Shown: positions 43,301-52,175 of the stretch, piece by piece
Position numbering within the stretch: position 1 is the stretch's first letter
Layout: each line of letters starts with the position of its first letter
Assembly: GCA_030849075.1 (NCBI GenBank)
Contig: JASAOO010003522.1
Coordinates: 1 to 64,000 of the forward strand
DNA from: Zelonia costaricensis
Lineage: Eukaryota > Euglenozoa > Kinetoplastea > Trypanosomatida > Trypanosomatidae
Reading direction: 5' to 3'
Length of the DNA: 64,000 nucleotides
The notes under the pieces: generated by a model
Seen by the model: only the letters and a program-made list of their open reading frames with translations
Told to the model about the DNA's origin: nothing
Database searches by the model: none
Translations under genes and position numbers: made by a program

Positions 43301-43861
43301 CCGGCGATGGAGGCGGCAGGGGCTGCACAGGATGCGCATCACGCTTCTGCGATGTACGCCACGGCACCGCCGGTGAGCATGACGCCGCGGGAGGGCCACG
43401 GCGCGCCGCGCTACGCCGACCCGGCCAACGCAGCCTCGCTGCCGTCCTCCGCGGCGTCGGGGGCGACGCTGTACAACGGGTGGGTCGGCTCGGGTGGCGG
43501 CGGCAGCGCACCCGGAAGTGGCATGCCGCTCGCGGCGCCGCAGCACCCGCAGCAGCAACAGCAGCAGCCACAAAGAGGTCAGGGCGTCGTGGCGGGGGTG
43601 GCGGGGGCGCCGTCGCTGCTCGTGGCGGGGGTGCCGCCCGCAATGATGCGGCAGCCGCTCACACTGCCACAGCAGCAGGCTTCCCTGGCGCGTCAGTACG
43701 CACCCGTGCAGCAGCAACAGCAGCTGGCGTACATGCCCATGCAGCAGCAGCAGCAGCAGCAGCAGCATGCACAGCCGCAGGCAGGGCAGCCGTGGTCAGG
43801 CGCCGCGGCGGTGTACCCGGGTGATGCCGTCGCCACCCACATGCCGCGTGGCCGGCCGTGA
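40316..43861 (+). CDS. Large CCCH zinc-finger protein, probable RNA-binding regulator
   Basis: The protein has 1181 residues from the ATG at 40316, the first after either candidate acceptor. Two CCCH fingers are visible: C777-x7-C785-x5-C791-x3-H795 and C904-x8-C913-x5-C919-x3-H923. Both end in an IHSL-type motif (YIHSLVV, FIHSLIP). Between and before them lies a conserved-looking globular segment (about 720-895) including ITRGAIKYVSLYERYG and MSPGMLFAVYPPNQ. The remainder is disordered: Ser/Gly/Ala-rich N-terminal 600 residues, His/Gln-rich stretches (about 515-540, 640-665), and a Gln-rich C-terminus. CCCH proteins in trypanosomatids usually bind mRNA 3'UTRs and control stability or translation, often during differentiation. 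That role is inferred. No partner or target can be read from the sequence. Confidence 0.8.
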   Translation: MNPLAYDGLEAERQPALPGAQSQPSQIRPAYSKEARPKRHHSGGRNSIPFSTAVAAHGGHSGRVHSADEPLSPLSSNTEVDGAAHAMALRSPHLRLTAAAGGGGGGGGAAAAAALTGGSSTFAHRPSTRSGDDEPLDVNTSSASSSTTTPQWRRHNPYCTVSTAASSTVHGGSEDVGCGPLPLHHRATASGSSTNTGSGSGSVSGGGGGGGGGGIGTAPAPLQLNVVLHPHGARSSGANLSSSDAALRPCPRAGQVPLTLVSPTTSQQRQMPSRTSSSGSHESVRYGGTAPHRNSMSTGLLPEVDVVEGSASSSGVFLMHNYQFRLSTYGPCGGAASSVATSHSYAAGDHFFEEMGGFAVDDDEAAAAANAAAVAASGVAAGGLGGGYDSRRRSNGLPMTPNGLLHRQRSSGSGANGGFDVIPLGAPLSPNLQRPEQSRAPVSLPLFSSLGRYASTSLSETSVRGHAATESDYAFAHDEPQPCEPMRGAGPDGGVGGRVWGPLTNGAPMHHTQQQPHHQHQHQQQQQMQMQQDACAPSAYPAPAGASHRYSTQFNPGAPTMNYGPQATMLPQLHRMSNTQQSHPWPNSSPGPAAMAGPTEVESIMSMPTYVDAALGSPAESETPPQHQTVFPTKQPQPQPHPPRQQQHPQQQQHAAPPQNQRRRHSSSSSAPPHTIGSAATPHFTSDELTQLLDAHLARMQGAGSVSHPSSTTTTTAGGDADEVWCPAGSHFSVYDSDMRQHYLIDSDQVAITRGAIKYVSLYERYGNQTRFRFQLCNRHLHHRCANGTECQYIHSLVVSTATQVHMNENNITTSGVRQMNREELAGGRNTLHYATMSPGMLFAVYPPNQLNSPPQLIPSELILQTEGAVQTFHALGGDAALRGAVGRGGGGGGERSIVRPRHCAHFQFKRMCNLGSSCHFIHSLIPFVQGMVNQPPLPPNVDFAAVGAGSAGLVLPQGGAITGAPPVPTAPAHPHAHPLATPRMPPAAAAAAWGPAMEAAGAAQDAHHASAMYATAPPVSMTPREGHGAPRYADPANAASLPSSAASGATLYNGWVGSGGGGSAPGSGMPLAAPQHPQQQQQQPQRGQGVVAGVAGAPSLLVAGVPPAMMRQPLTLPQQQASLARQYAPVQQQQQLAYMPMQQQQQQQQHAQPQAGQPWSGAAAVYPGDAVATHMPRGRP
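43741..43771 (+). repeat. (CAG)n trinucleotide repeat encoding poly-Gln
   Basis: An in-frame run of nine CAG codons (after an ATG codon) near the 3' end of the CCCH gene. A second CAG/CAA cluster is at about 43549-43569. Confidence 0.9.
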
Positions 43862-45916
43862 AGCGCCACACCGAGTTTTGGATGGTTCCTCAGTCGTCGT
43901 GGAGAAAAACACACACGCACACATACGCACGTGCGCACACACGCGTGCGCTGCTGAGCAGCCGAACTGCGCTCCGGTGGGCACGGCCGAGGTGAAGCGGG
44001 CCGCGCACCTCACCCTCCGCAGGGTGCAGCTCTCGCAGCGCCGGCAGCGTCTGCTGAAGATCTTGAGCGATGGCGTAGCGTGGAACACAAACACGGAAAT
44101 AATGAGAACGGGCTACGGCCGCTCGATGAGACCACCTGCACGGCGACTCGACGACAGCAGTGTTGACGTGTTTCCTGAACTGGAAGAAAAGGAAGCCGTG
44201 CAGCATCAGCTATGCGGTCGACGCCGGTGTCCACATTGCTCCACGACGCGCCGAGAGCGATGCAGGCGCAGACACGCACACACAGGTGTACACGCGATTA
44301 GCTGTTCTTACCGGTGTGTGAGGTGTGGATGCGAGCCGTGCACGCGAGATGCAGTGCGTCCCCCGAGCTTGGCGAAGCTGCCTCGGTGCGTGCTGTCGCT
44401 GCAGCGGCATCTAGTTCGTGTCTTCTCCTTTGCTTCGTCTCTCGCTGCGTTGTTACCGCGTTTGGGGGTGGGACAGTAACACTGAAGCCAGTTTTCTTTT
44501 TCTAGTGTCTGTGTGTGTCTGTGTGTGTGTGCGTGTGTGTGTGTGTGTGAATGTAAACGTTGTCGCTGCGCCTCTTCCGGAGTGGTGGTAGGTTCCCAAG
44601 CCCTGCCCCCGTCCCGCGGCCCTAGTGGACCTCCTCCCGTTCTCGTTCTCGCCGCTCCTCGACTCCTGCTTTCCCTCCTTGACCGTCTGCACGCTCTACT
44701 GCAGCGCAGGCGACGCATCAGCGTGTCTTGCCATCCGCGTCGAGAAGGAGCGCGCAGTCCCCCCCCCCCGGCGCACTCACACACGCACTCAACTGCGAAA
44801 GGCGCCGTGGGTGGTGAGCGTGTGCGCACGGAAGGACCAGACCGGCGACGAGTCCCTCGGCCACTGAACGGAAAAAGAGAAAAACTTCGGCGGGGGACGG
44901 GGAGGTGGACGGCGTGGTGGGCAGGTTGTTGTCGGCCATCCTCCGCTTCGAGAAGGTGTGCATCCTTAGTGCCGTTCCTTTAAAAAAAAAACAATCAAAC
45001 AAACAACCGAAGCTCGTACCATGTACAGCGTGACTCGACACCTCCGCCGTCGTAGTGTGCTTCTTTTACCTTGTGCCGCGTCGCTGCAAGCGCTCTCTTC
45101 TCTCCCTCCCCTCCCCCGCAGTGTGTTGGCTCCCGCCTCGCGGTGCCTCGTCTGGCGGGCCCTGTTTTCCTCTCTTGCTCTCTCACCTCCCTCACCTTGA
45201 GATTGATCAATGTCTGTTTGTGTGTGTGTGGGGGGTGTGAGGTGGGGTCGGGTGGGCGGCTGTGTGTATGTATGTGTGGGCTTGCTTGCTTGGGACTGCG
45301 TACCTCTCCTGCCTGCGCGTTCTCGTGCTTGACGGACCGTCACACGAACGCCCCCCCCCCCCCCACGCCGACGCCGTCGCCTTCCCTGCGCTCCTGCCAT
45401 TCGGCGTAGGATCGCGTCACACCACCCCCTCCGCCTCCTCTCCCGACCTCGTCTTCTTGTGTTGCTCTGCTGTGTCGGCTGCCGCGCCTGACCGGTTGGC
45501 TGGCGTGTCTCGGTTTCGATTCCTCCTCGCACGGCTCCCGTGCGTTGGTTTGTGTGTTTGTGTGTTTGTGTGCGTGGTGTCCTGCGCGGCCTCTTGGGTA
45601 CACACGACCCCCACCCCTCCAACCACCCCTCCGCCCCACCCCTCCGCCCCGCCTCTCCTCCCCCCACACACCTGGGAGGCGTGGCGTGGCGTTGCCGGGC
45701 GCGGGTGTGCGTCGTTAAATTCGTAGCGTTGTCGCTGTTCTCGCTTCTACCTTATTGTGTTTTCTTTTCCCTATTGTGGACGTGGCAGTGTGTCCGCCCG
45801 TGTCGGAGTGGCGCTCCCTCGCGCTCCTCCGCCCTCCCCTCTCCGCGCTCAGCCCGAACCCGCGCGTCGCGCGCGGTGGCTGACGAAAAGGAAAAGTGGC
45901 GAAAGGCAGAGCGGGT

Positions 45917-45958
45917 GGGGAGGGGGAGGGACGAGCGGGAGGGGGGGGGGAGGGGAAG
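45917..45958 (+). other. G-run cluster, potential G-quadruplex
   Basis: Runs of four, five, three and nine or more G on the + strand with short spacers, in the long non-coding region. Confidence 0.5.
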
Positions 45959-46599
45959 AGCTGCAGGCGAGGGTGGCGGCGGTGGTGGCGCTGCTGTCGC
46001 ACCGTCTTCGTGTTCGTGTGTGTGTGTGCGTGTCGATCCTCTTGACCTTCTTCTTGTGGTGGTTGTAAGCGCGTTTGTGTGCGGTCACACTGTTATATAC
46101 CACCATATTTGTGTGCGTGTGTCTGTATGTGTGTGTGTGTGTGCGTGTCTGCTTGCTCGCACTTTTTTTCTTTCGCTGACGCTGCGCCCACACACAAACA
46201 CACACACGCACACGTACCCACACCGTGAATGCCCGCCCATTGCGTACCCATCCCTCACCCCCCCCTTCCCCCCGCAACCACCCACCCCCTCCGTCCCCAC
46301 TCGCCGTTCACGGCACCGCCTCCCCGGTCGCCCCCGCTCGCCGCTCGCCGCTCGCTGTCCACACCGGAGTACTGCGCCACCGCTCTTCTCGTCCTTCGCA
46401 CTCCTCAAGTTTCGTGTCTGGCCCATGTAAAGTCCTTCATAAGTATTCCCTTTTTCGCGCGCGTGTGTGTGTGCGTGTGTGTGCGTGTCTAGCACTGTGT
46501 TAGCCACCCTCTCCCACCCCCGCCCCACCCCCGGGTGCCTCCCAGTCTCACTCAGACCCCCCCCATTTCTCCTTTCTCCTCTTCCTTCTCAGATCCTCG

Positions 46600-46642
<43 letters not shown>
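46600..46642 (+). repeat. (CA)n dinucleotide repeat
   Basis: About 43 nt of perfect CA repeat, directly after a pyrimidine-rich tract. Confidence 0.9.
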
Positions 46643-46645
<3 letters not shown>

Positions 46646-47289
46646 GTACTGCCTTTGCTCCTGTTCCCGTCTTCTTCTTCTTCTCCTCTCTCTCAACTGG
46701 TTAGTGCCCCGCTTCTTTCGTCGTTTGTTGGTGGATGTGCTGTTGCACGTCTCCCCCGCCCGCCTCTACATGCGTGTGTGTGTGTATGGGTGTGCCTGTG
46801 TGTGAACCGTGTTGAAGTTGTTTGTGGCCTCAACGAGGGGCACAAGGGCGCCGCTGCGCTCCTCCTTCCCCACCTCGATCTCCCTCCCTCTCCCACTCCA
46901 TTTGGTTGGCCCCCGACGCCAGGTGTCGAGCGTCCCGCCCTTCCCTTCACCCCCCAACCGCACCTCTTCGCCTCCTCTCTCTCTTCCTCGCGCGCGTGCG
47001 TCGTCTCCACACGCCGTGTGGGGTGCGCGCTGGATGCCGTCCAGCGCGCCTGTGCTAGATGGGATGGGGGGGAGGCGCTTTTCATGTTTGCCCTCTTCTG
47101 CGGTAGTCGCCGGTCTACGCAGTTGATGCTGCGATGCCGTGTTTCATCTTTGTGCGCGTGCGTTTGCGCACGTCCATGACGGTGGCGAGTGAGAGAGACG
47201 ATAACGGTTACGTGCGCGTGGGGTGGTGGCGGCAGCACCGGTGGCGTGCGAGACACGCACAATCTCCAGCTAGACCTGACGCTGAGCAT

Positions 47290-47335
47290 CTCATCCCCCC
47301 CTCCCCCCTCCCCCCTCCCCCTCTCCCCCTTTTAC
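47290..47335. repeat. C-rich imperfect tandem tract
   Basis: Repeated CCCCCCT/CCCCT units. The - strand carries a matching series of G-runs that fits the G-quadruplex pattern. Confidence 0.7.
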
Positions 47336-47518
47336 CGCTGTGCCACCCTGCAATGCTCTCCGTTCACCTCTTGGCCTCCCTGAACCAGTCCTCCTCACGC
47401 ACCACCGTGCCTCTCTGTATCGTGTCGTGTCTGCCGTGTGCGGCTCGTGTGTCGTCTTTCTTCTTTTGCTGGCTCACCTGATCGCGCCTCGCCTCGTACG
47501 GCGAGTGCGCCTCTGTCG

Positions 47519-47548
47519 TTATATATATATGTGTGTGTGTGTGTGTGT
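47519..47548 (+). repeat. (TA)n followed by (GT)n
   Basis: A short TA run passes directly into a GT run. It is one of the few AT-rich patches in the window. Confidence 0.85.
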
Positions 47549-48715
47549 GGGCCTCTGCGGTCGCGTCCAGGTGTGTGCGGCTTGTGCATGTGTGTGTGTA
47601 TCTGCGTAGTTGTGCATGTGTGTTCGTGTGTGTCTCTGCATTGGGGCGGGGGGGGGGGGCCTCTGCCCTGTCCCGTCCTCGTCCACGACGTCGATATGCG
47701 AGGATGCTGCTTGGCACAATCATCTGCCACGTGGCGCCCTCAACCTCCCCCTCCCGATCTTGACGGATGGATGGAAGAGGGAGCGGGAGAGACAGGGCGC
47801 CTTGGCTCGACTCGAGCGACACGTGCACTCGCTTCCGCAAACAAACGAAAGGAACAACACAAAAAAACAAACACAAACACACACACACACAGACACAAAC
47901 GCAGCTTCAGGAGGAGGAGTGCCGCACGTACGCTGCGCCCCTTCTTCGCTTTGCCTTCTTCTCCATGTGCAGATGCATCGCTGCCTGTGTACTGCCTGAT
48001 GGACGGTGGCCTAGGCGCCGGCCTCGCTGATGTTGTGCGTGCACCATCCGGGGAGCTACGGGGGGAGGGGGTACGGCGACCTCGAAGCCTGACGTGCGGC
48101 ACTGCTCCTTTGCGCTGCTGAGCGCTGCACGAGTGCGCCTTCTCCAGCGCACTGGTGCGCTCGCGAATTGGGCGAGCCGTTGTGAAGTCCCGACCCCTAC
48201 GAGCCCCCCCCCCCCCCGCCGGCCAGCACTCCTTCGTGTTTCTGTTAACGCTTCTGAAGTCGTGACGACGCGCTTGTCGAGCAGAACTGCGGGCTGATGT
48301 CAGCACGCCGCTCGGCAGGTGATACGCTTAGACACACACACACACACACTCACGCACTCACTTTCCCTCTGCGATCTCCCCCGCCTCTTTCCCTCTCTCC
48401 CACACACTTTCTCTTCGGCATTGCCTTGTGTTGTTGTGTTGCATCGCATCGGCAACTCGCACTGCCGACTGATGTGCTGTGAACGGGTTTCCTGGTGGTG
48501 TCCCTTCCCCTCTTCCACCCATCCCCGCTCACCTCGTCCTCATCTTTCAACTCTGCGCACTGCTGACTCCGCACCCCCACCGCTGCTTTTTGATTTCGTC
48601 AGTTGTGAGTCCCCTGTGGCCTGCCGCTTGAACAGTCTTGCGGCGAGTGCGCTGCTCGCAGTTTCTTTTTTGGTTTTGTTTGTTTCCTTCTGTGTCGACT
48701 TCATCGACGGCTCCG

Positions 48716-48748
48716 GTTTCTCCTCTTCTCGTCTGGCCTTGTCCGCAG
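48716..48748 (+). promoter_or_regulatory. Candidate spliced-leader acceptor for the gene at 48919
   Basis: A pyrimidine-rich tract (48716-48745) ends in AG at 48747-48748. No ATG lies between this and the start at 48919. Confidence 0.45.
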
Positions 48749-48918
48749 TGCTCGCATCCAGCGTGTGTGTGTGTTTGCTACTCGCTTCCTCCCCCCCCCC
48801 CCAACCATCACTCCTCACCCTCACTCTCACTCTTCACCACCCACATCACGTGCACGCACCCTCCGAGTACAACGCACATCCCGTCCCCCGTCCCCCCAAT
48901 CGACGCCTCATCGCTGAG

Positions 48919-49983
48919 ATGCCGCCCAAGACAGGCGGCATGCGCAAGCCGGCAGAGGAGAAGACGCTCCTGGCAGAGCTGGGCAAGATGTTCCACCTCA
49001 TCAAGGCCACGCACAAGGAACAGCGCAATGGGCGCGAGGCGGCCACGGCGGCCGCTGCCGCAGCCCCGTCCAACGCCAAGGCCTCCACGAAGAAGGCGAA
49101 GGCCGACACCCGCCGCGGCTCGCGCCGGCGCAGTCGACACGGCGGCACGGTGTGGATGGTGCTGAAGGGCGGCTTCGGGCCCCACGCCGTGCCCACCGCC
49201 GCGCAGACCGCCCTCGTCGACCGCCGCGCCGCCAGCCGTGCGCTACTATCCGAGAAGCGCCGCGCGGCGGCTCTGCGTGCGGCCGAGGCCTACATCGAGA
49301 GCGCGTGGCAGCAGGCGCGGGAGGCGGAGCTCGTGAACAAGGACGACGCGCCGACGGAGGAGGGCGACGCGTACCTCGCGGAGCAGTACGCGATGGCGTC
49401 GAAGATGCTATGCCCCGCCGCGGCGGGTGCCCACCTGCATCAGCTCGTGGCCAACCACTGCCCGAGCACGGCCGGCGCGGCAGAGACGGCGGCGACGCAC
49501 GGCGCGCCGACGTACGCGATGTCGCGCGGCGAGTGGGAGGACCTCTGCACCCGCGAGGCGGCCCTCCTCTTCCGCTACCGCACCAGCGCCACCCCACCGG
49601 GAACGGCCGAGGACTACTTCCGCGCGCAGCAGCAGGCACGCGAGCGGCTCTACCACTTCGCGACTGCCGAACCGGTGGCGGCGGCCGGCAGTGGCGATGT
49701 GGTGCCGACGAAGTGCATCGTGCGTATCCGCAACAGTCAGCGGGACAAGCACACGGCAATCTTGAGCACTGCGAAGGCGGTGAACTACTTTCGCTCGAAC
49801 CTTGGGCAGGTGCTGCGCAAGGAGCTGAGCGGATCGCGGCTGCCACGCGGCGGCAACACCGCGGGCGACGACGCGGAGCCGGGCAGCGGGGCGGGCAAGA
49901 GCGGAGCCCAGCACGGCGGCGGAGCTACTGCTGCTGCTGCCGCGCATCACGCCACTAGTGCCAAGAAGAAGCGCAAGCGGTGA
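48919..49983 (+). CDS. Basic protein of unknown function with C-terminal nuclear-localisation-like tail
   Basis: The protein has 354 residues from the ATG at 48919, the first after the candidate acceptor. I do not recognise a family. Visible features: an N-terminal helical segment (EKTLLAELGKMFHLIKATHK, about 14-33), an Ala/Lys linker, an Arg-rich cluster (RRGSRRRSRH, about 65-74) followed by GTVWMVLKGGFGPHAVP (about 76-92). Then comes a charged, helix-rich middle, and a block near 273-312 (IVRIRNSQRDKHTAILSTAK and VNYFRSNLGQVLRKEL). The tail is disordered and ends in KKKRKR, a good nuclear-localisation-type sequence. The two basic patches suggest nucleic-acid binding or a nuclear/nucleolar location, but this is inference. 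Codon use and composition resemble the neighbouring genes. Confidence 0.7.
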   Translation: MPPKTGGMRKPAEEKTLLAELGKMFHLIKATHKEQRNGREAATAAAAAAPSNAKASTKKAKADTRRGSRRRSRHGGTVWMVLKGGFGPHAVPTAAQTALVDRRAASRALLSEKRRAAALRAAEAYIESAWQQAREAELVNKDDAPTEEGDAYLAEQYAMASKMLCPAAAGAHLHQLVANHCPSTAGAAETAATHGAPTYAMSRGEWEDLCTREAALLFRYRTSATPPGTAEDYFRAQQQARERLYHFATAEPVAAAGSGDVVPTKCIVRIRNSQRDKHTAILSTAKAVNYFRSNLGQVLRKELSGSRLPRGGNTAGDDAEPGSGAGKSGAQHGGGATAAAAAHHATSAKKKRKR

Positions 49984-50049
49984 TGAACGGGCTGAAACGC
50001 AGGAATGAAGAGCCAGTCCGCGGGCGAGACTCGCGATTGTTGTTTTCGT

Positions 50050-50061
50050 GTCTGTGTGTGT

Positions 50062-50100
<39 letters not shown>
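50050..50100 (+). repeat. (GT)n dinucleotide repeat
   Basis: About 50 nt of near-perfect GT repeat starting about 65 nt after the stop codon of the upstream gene, so in its 3'UTR. Confidence 0.9.
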
Positions 50101-50102
<2 letters not shown>

Positions 50103-50430
50103 TTCCGCATGCTGCGTGGCGGTGACAGTTGATGGTGACGTCGTGCGGCGTCGTGTGAGTGGGTGGTGGTGTTTCTTAACTAAAGCGTGGCCTCACGCCG
50201 CAAGCCAAACTGTGAAAGCAATCGACACACGAGGTGAACTGCGCGTCTGTGAGGATGCGCAAGGGTGTGTAGGGGAGAGAGGGGGGGGAGGGGCGAGCCG
50301 CACGGGTCATGGGTGCACGAGGTTGCGCGGTTCGTGCATCGCCGCTGACGTGCAGTAGGCAGCGTCAACGCCAAGAGCGGCACGGGGCACCGTATCAGCC
50401 CGCACCAGCTGGAATTGAGCCTCCGTGTCT

Positions 50431-50524
50431 GCTGTTTGTGTTTTCTTTTTTTTTTGGGGGGTGCACCCCTCGCACGCGTGGACTGGATGGATGCAACTCC
50501 CCCCCCGCCTTGGGTGTCCGTCAG
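50431..50524 (+). promoter_or_regulatory. Candidate spliced-leader acceptor for MsrB-like gene
   Basis: A T-rich tract (about 50431-50456) is followed by the first AG downstream of a C-rich stretch, at 50523-50524. With this acceptor the leader would carry an upstream ATG at 50564. Later AGs in the CA-rich stretch (50667-50682) would exclude it. Confidence 0.3.
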
Positions 50525-50563
50525 TGTTCTCCGCTTCACTCACTCCCAGTTCTCAACGCGGCA

Positions 50564-50713
50564 ATGAGCAAATGCAGAGCCGCACACGCGGCCCGTCACG
50601 ACGTCAACTTCATGTTGTGCTTCCCTGACCAACACGTCGCTCGTTCACCATACACACACACACACAGATACACAGACTGCAGCTCCACTGCTTGGTGGTG
50701 TCATGAGGGCTAG
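50564..50713 (+). other. Upstream open reading frame overlapping the MsrB-like start
   Basis: A 49-codon frame from ATG 50564 ends at 50713, overlapping the main start at 50703 in another frame. If it is in the mature leader it could reduce translation of the main frame. Its peptide has no recognisable features. Confidence 0.35.
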
Positions 50714-51728
50714 CCGCAGCGCGTGTGCGCCTGCTGGACTTATGCACTTAAGTGTGCGGGGGCTGCTCCCTATCCGGTTTCTCACAGCGATGACGCCGTC
50801 TGCACCACGAGGCGCGCTGACTGTCGGGCAGAGGAGCCTTCACGTGCCGCGGCAGAGCGGCCAAGCACAGAGTCCGGCATCTCGGGCGGGTTCGAGGAGC
50901 TCCGGGGACCTGTGGAGCACGCACCGCCCGCGGTCTGCTTCGCTCGTCGTTCGACCACGCCAGCTCAGCGCCGCGCCGTCGCACTCCGCCCCAGCGCCGT
51001 CATCCACGGCGTCCGCAGAGGGTCTGCCAGCCGCCTCCGCGGCGCTCTCCTTCATCTTCGACCCGCCCTTCACCCCCGTCGACGGCGAGGCACGTCTCGC
51101 CGCCGGTGCGCCGTGCCGCTACGTGTGTCGCCGCTGCCGCGCGTCCCTGTTCCGCAGCGCCGATGCCGCAGACGCACGCACGGGCGCGGCGGGCCTCCAT
51201 CCCAGCGGCTGGCCCACGTTTGTCGAGCCGTGGCCGAGCGCTGCCATCGAGCAACGCACAGTCCTGCAGCGGAGCGTCGTGGCGCAGATTCGCGAGACGG
51301 ATAGCCAGGCTGGTTGTGCGCGCACAGTGCAACCGGGCCCTGACGCGGCAGTGGCCGACCTCACGTCGCGTGATGCGCTTCAGCTGGCGGTGCCGGCCGC
51401 AGGCGTCGTGCCGCGCGGCCTGCCGATTGAAGGCGATCTCGTGCGGCGCAAGGGAAAGCAGGTGGCGTTGTTGACGACGCGGTCGTGGCGGGAGGCGTGC
51501 CTGCGCGACGAGAACCACCGCGCGGACCCGACGGTGGTTCTTGGCGTGTGCGCTGGCTGCGGTACCGCGGTGTGCCACATAACGCAGTCGGCGGCGACCG
51601 GCACCCGCTACGTGTCGACAGCGTCCTGCATCGCAGCGGAGCCGTGCACGCCTTCGACGCCCCCCGCCGCGCTCGGCGTTGGCACCGATGCGTCGAACCC
51701 AGCTCGTCACTCTCCCCAAGTGGAGTGA
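50703..51728 (+). CDS. Degenerate MsrB/SelR-like zinc protein, probably catalytically inactive
   Basis: The protein has 341 residues. Two CxxC pairs (C142/C145 in YVCRRCRASLF and C283/C286 in GVCAGCGTAV) and an intervening HPSGWPTFVEPW segment follow the layout of methionine-R-sulfoxide reductase B, whose two CxxC pairs bind structural zinc. The C-terminal GTRYVSTASC lines up with the MsrB catalytic GLRYCINSAS, but the catalytic Cys/Sec position is Val304. The expected GHVF His motif is replaced by CHIT. The spacing between the CxxC pairs is about 137 residues, roughly 90 more than usual. Catalysis is therefore unlikely, and a zinc-ribbon scaffold role is possible. The Arg-rich, acid-free first 29 residues look like a mitochondrial presequence. 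Alternative starts at M14 (50742) and M30 (50790) would shorten or remove it. The homology is remote and judged by eye. Confidence 0.6.
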   Translation: MRASRSACAPAGLMHLSVRGLLPIRFLTAMTPSAPRGALTVGQRSLHVPRQSGQAQSPASRAGSRSSGDLWSTHRPRSASLVVRPRQLSAAPSHSAPAPSSTASAEGLPAASAALSFIFDPPFTPVDGEARLAAGAPCRYVCRRCRASLFRSADAADARTGAAGLHPSGWPTFVEPWPSAAIEQRTVLQRSVVAQIRETDSQAGCARTVQPGPDAAVADLTSRDALQLAVPAAGVVPRGLPIEGDLVRRKGKQVALLTTRSWREACLRDENHRADPTVVLGVCAGCGTAVCHITQSAATGTRYVSTASCIAAEPCTPSTPPAALGVGTDASNPARHSPQVE

Positions 51729-52175
51729 GCGTCACCAGATAAGCCGCGGTTTTCTTGTTCATCTCAAGTGAAAGCACAGAACGTAGAGCGCCACACTGCC
51801 CGCGTGCGTGTGTGACGAGCCGGCTTCGGCTAGTTGTGCGCGTCACTCAAGGCGATCTGCCGATGTCGACATGCCACACCGTTCACTTCTTCACGTGCAA
51901 AGAGGAAGAAGAGCAGGACACGTTGTTCGGATTTTTAGCTCACGCGCACTTCCCTCCCTCCGCCCCCCCCCCCCCTCTCCTCCCATCCCCGCCTCACCCC
52001 CTCGTCGTTAACCACGTCGCACCGTCGCCCAGTCCGTGTATCAGCAGCGGCAGCTCAACTCTCGAGGCAAGCGTTGCCATCTCAGCCTCCGCCCTCGCCC
52101 CCCTCCTTTCCCGCCTCCACACACCCCTCTACGCATAACAGCCTTCGTTGAAGCGAAGCGTGCTTCGTCAGCCTC
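51729..52175. other. Intergenic region before the mitochondrial-type unknown gene
   Basis: About 0.45 kb. It has a C-rich pyrimidine tract (51951-52010) with AG at 52031-52032, a second C-rich tract at about 52086-52135 with AG at 52140-52141, and no gene. Confidence 0.7.
51951..52032 (+). promoter_or_regulatory. Candidate spliced-leader acceptor for the gene at 52176
   Basis: A pyrimidine tract followed by AG at 52031-52032. The next ATG is the chosen start at 52176. The second AG at 52140-52141 would leave a leader of only about 34 nt. Confidence 0.45.

Larger units (their letters stand above)
43862..48918. other. Unusually long non-coding region (5.06 kb)
   Basis: No open frame here has protein-like composition. 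It contains GT repeats (44510-44548, 47531-47548), a long CA repeat (46600-46642), poly-C and poly-G stretches (45348-45364, 45917-45958, 47290-47335, 48206-48220), a poly-A patch (44982-44991), a short TA run (47519-47530) and several pyrimidine-AG acceptor-like sites. It presumably includes a long 3'UTR for the CCCH gene and the leader of the next gene. Retroposon remnants or a non-coding RNA cannot be excluded by eye. The longest frames (45540-46430, 47438-48121) are low complexity. Confidence 0.6.
49984..50702. other. Intergenic region before the MsrB-like gene
   Basis: About 0.7 kb. It contains a long GT repeat (50050-50100), a T-run at 50444-50456, a CA run at 50652-50667 and a short open frame (50564-50713) that overlaps the next start. 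No other gene is supported. Confidence 0.7.

Noticed and set aside
41812..43824. 670-codon + strand frame overlapping the CCCH gene
   Set aside because: Another reading frame of the CCCH gene. Composition is Arg/Gly/Pro-rich and the zinc-finger Cys/His pattern is only in the chosen frame.
45540..46430. 296-codon + strand frame in the 5-kb gap
   Set aside because: Built from poly-pyrimidine and GT/CA repeats (Cys/Val and His/Thr runs), with no protein-like blocks.
43862..48918. Search for spliced-leader RNA, tRNA or SIDER elements in the long gap
   Set aside because: I saw no spliced-leader exon sequence, no tRNA A/B-box pair or cloverleaf and no retroposon signature that I could support by eye.
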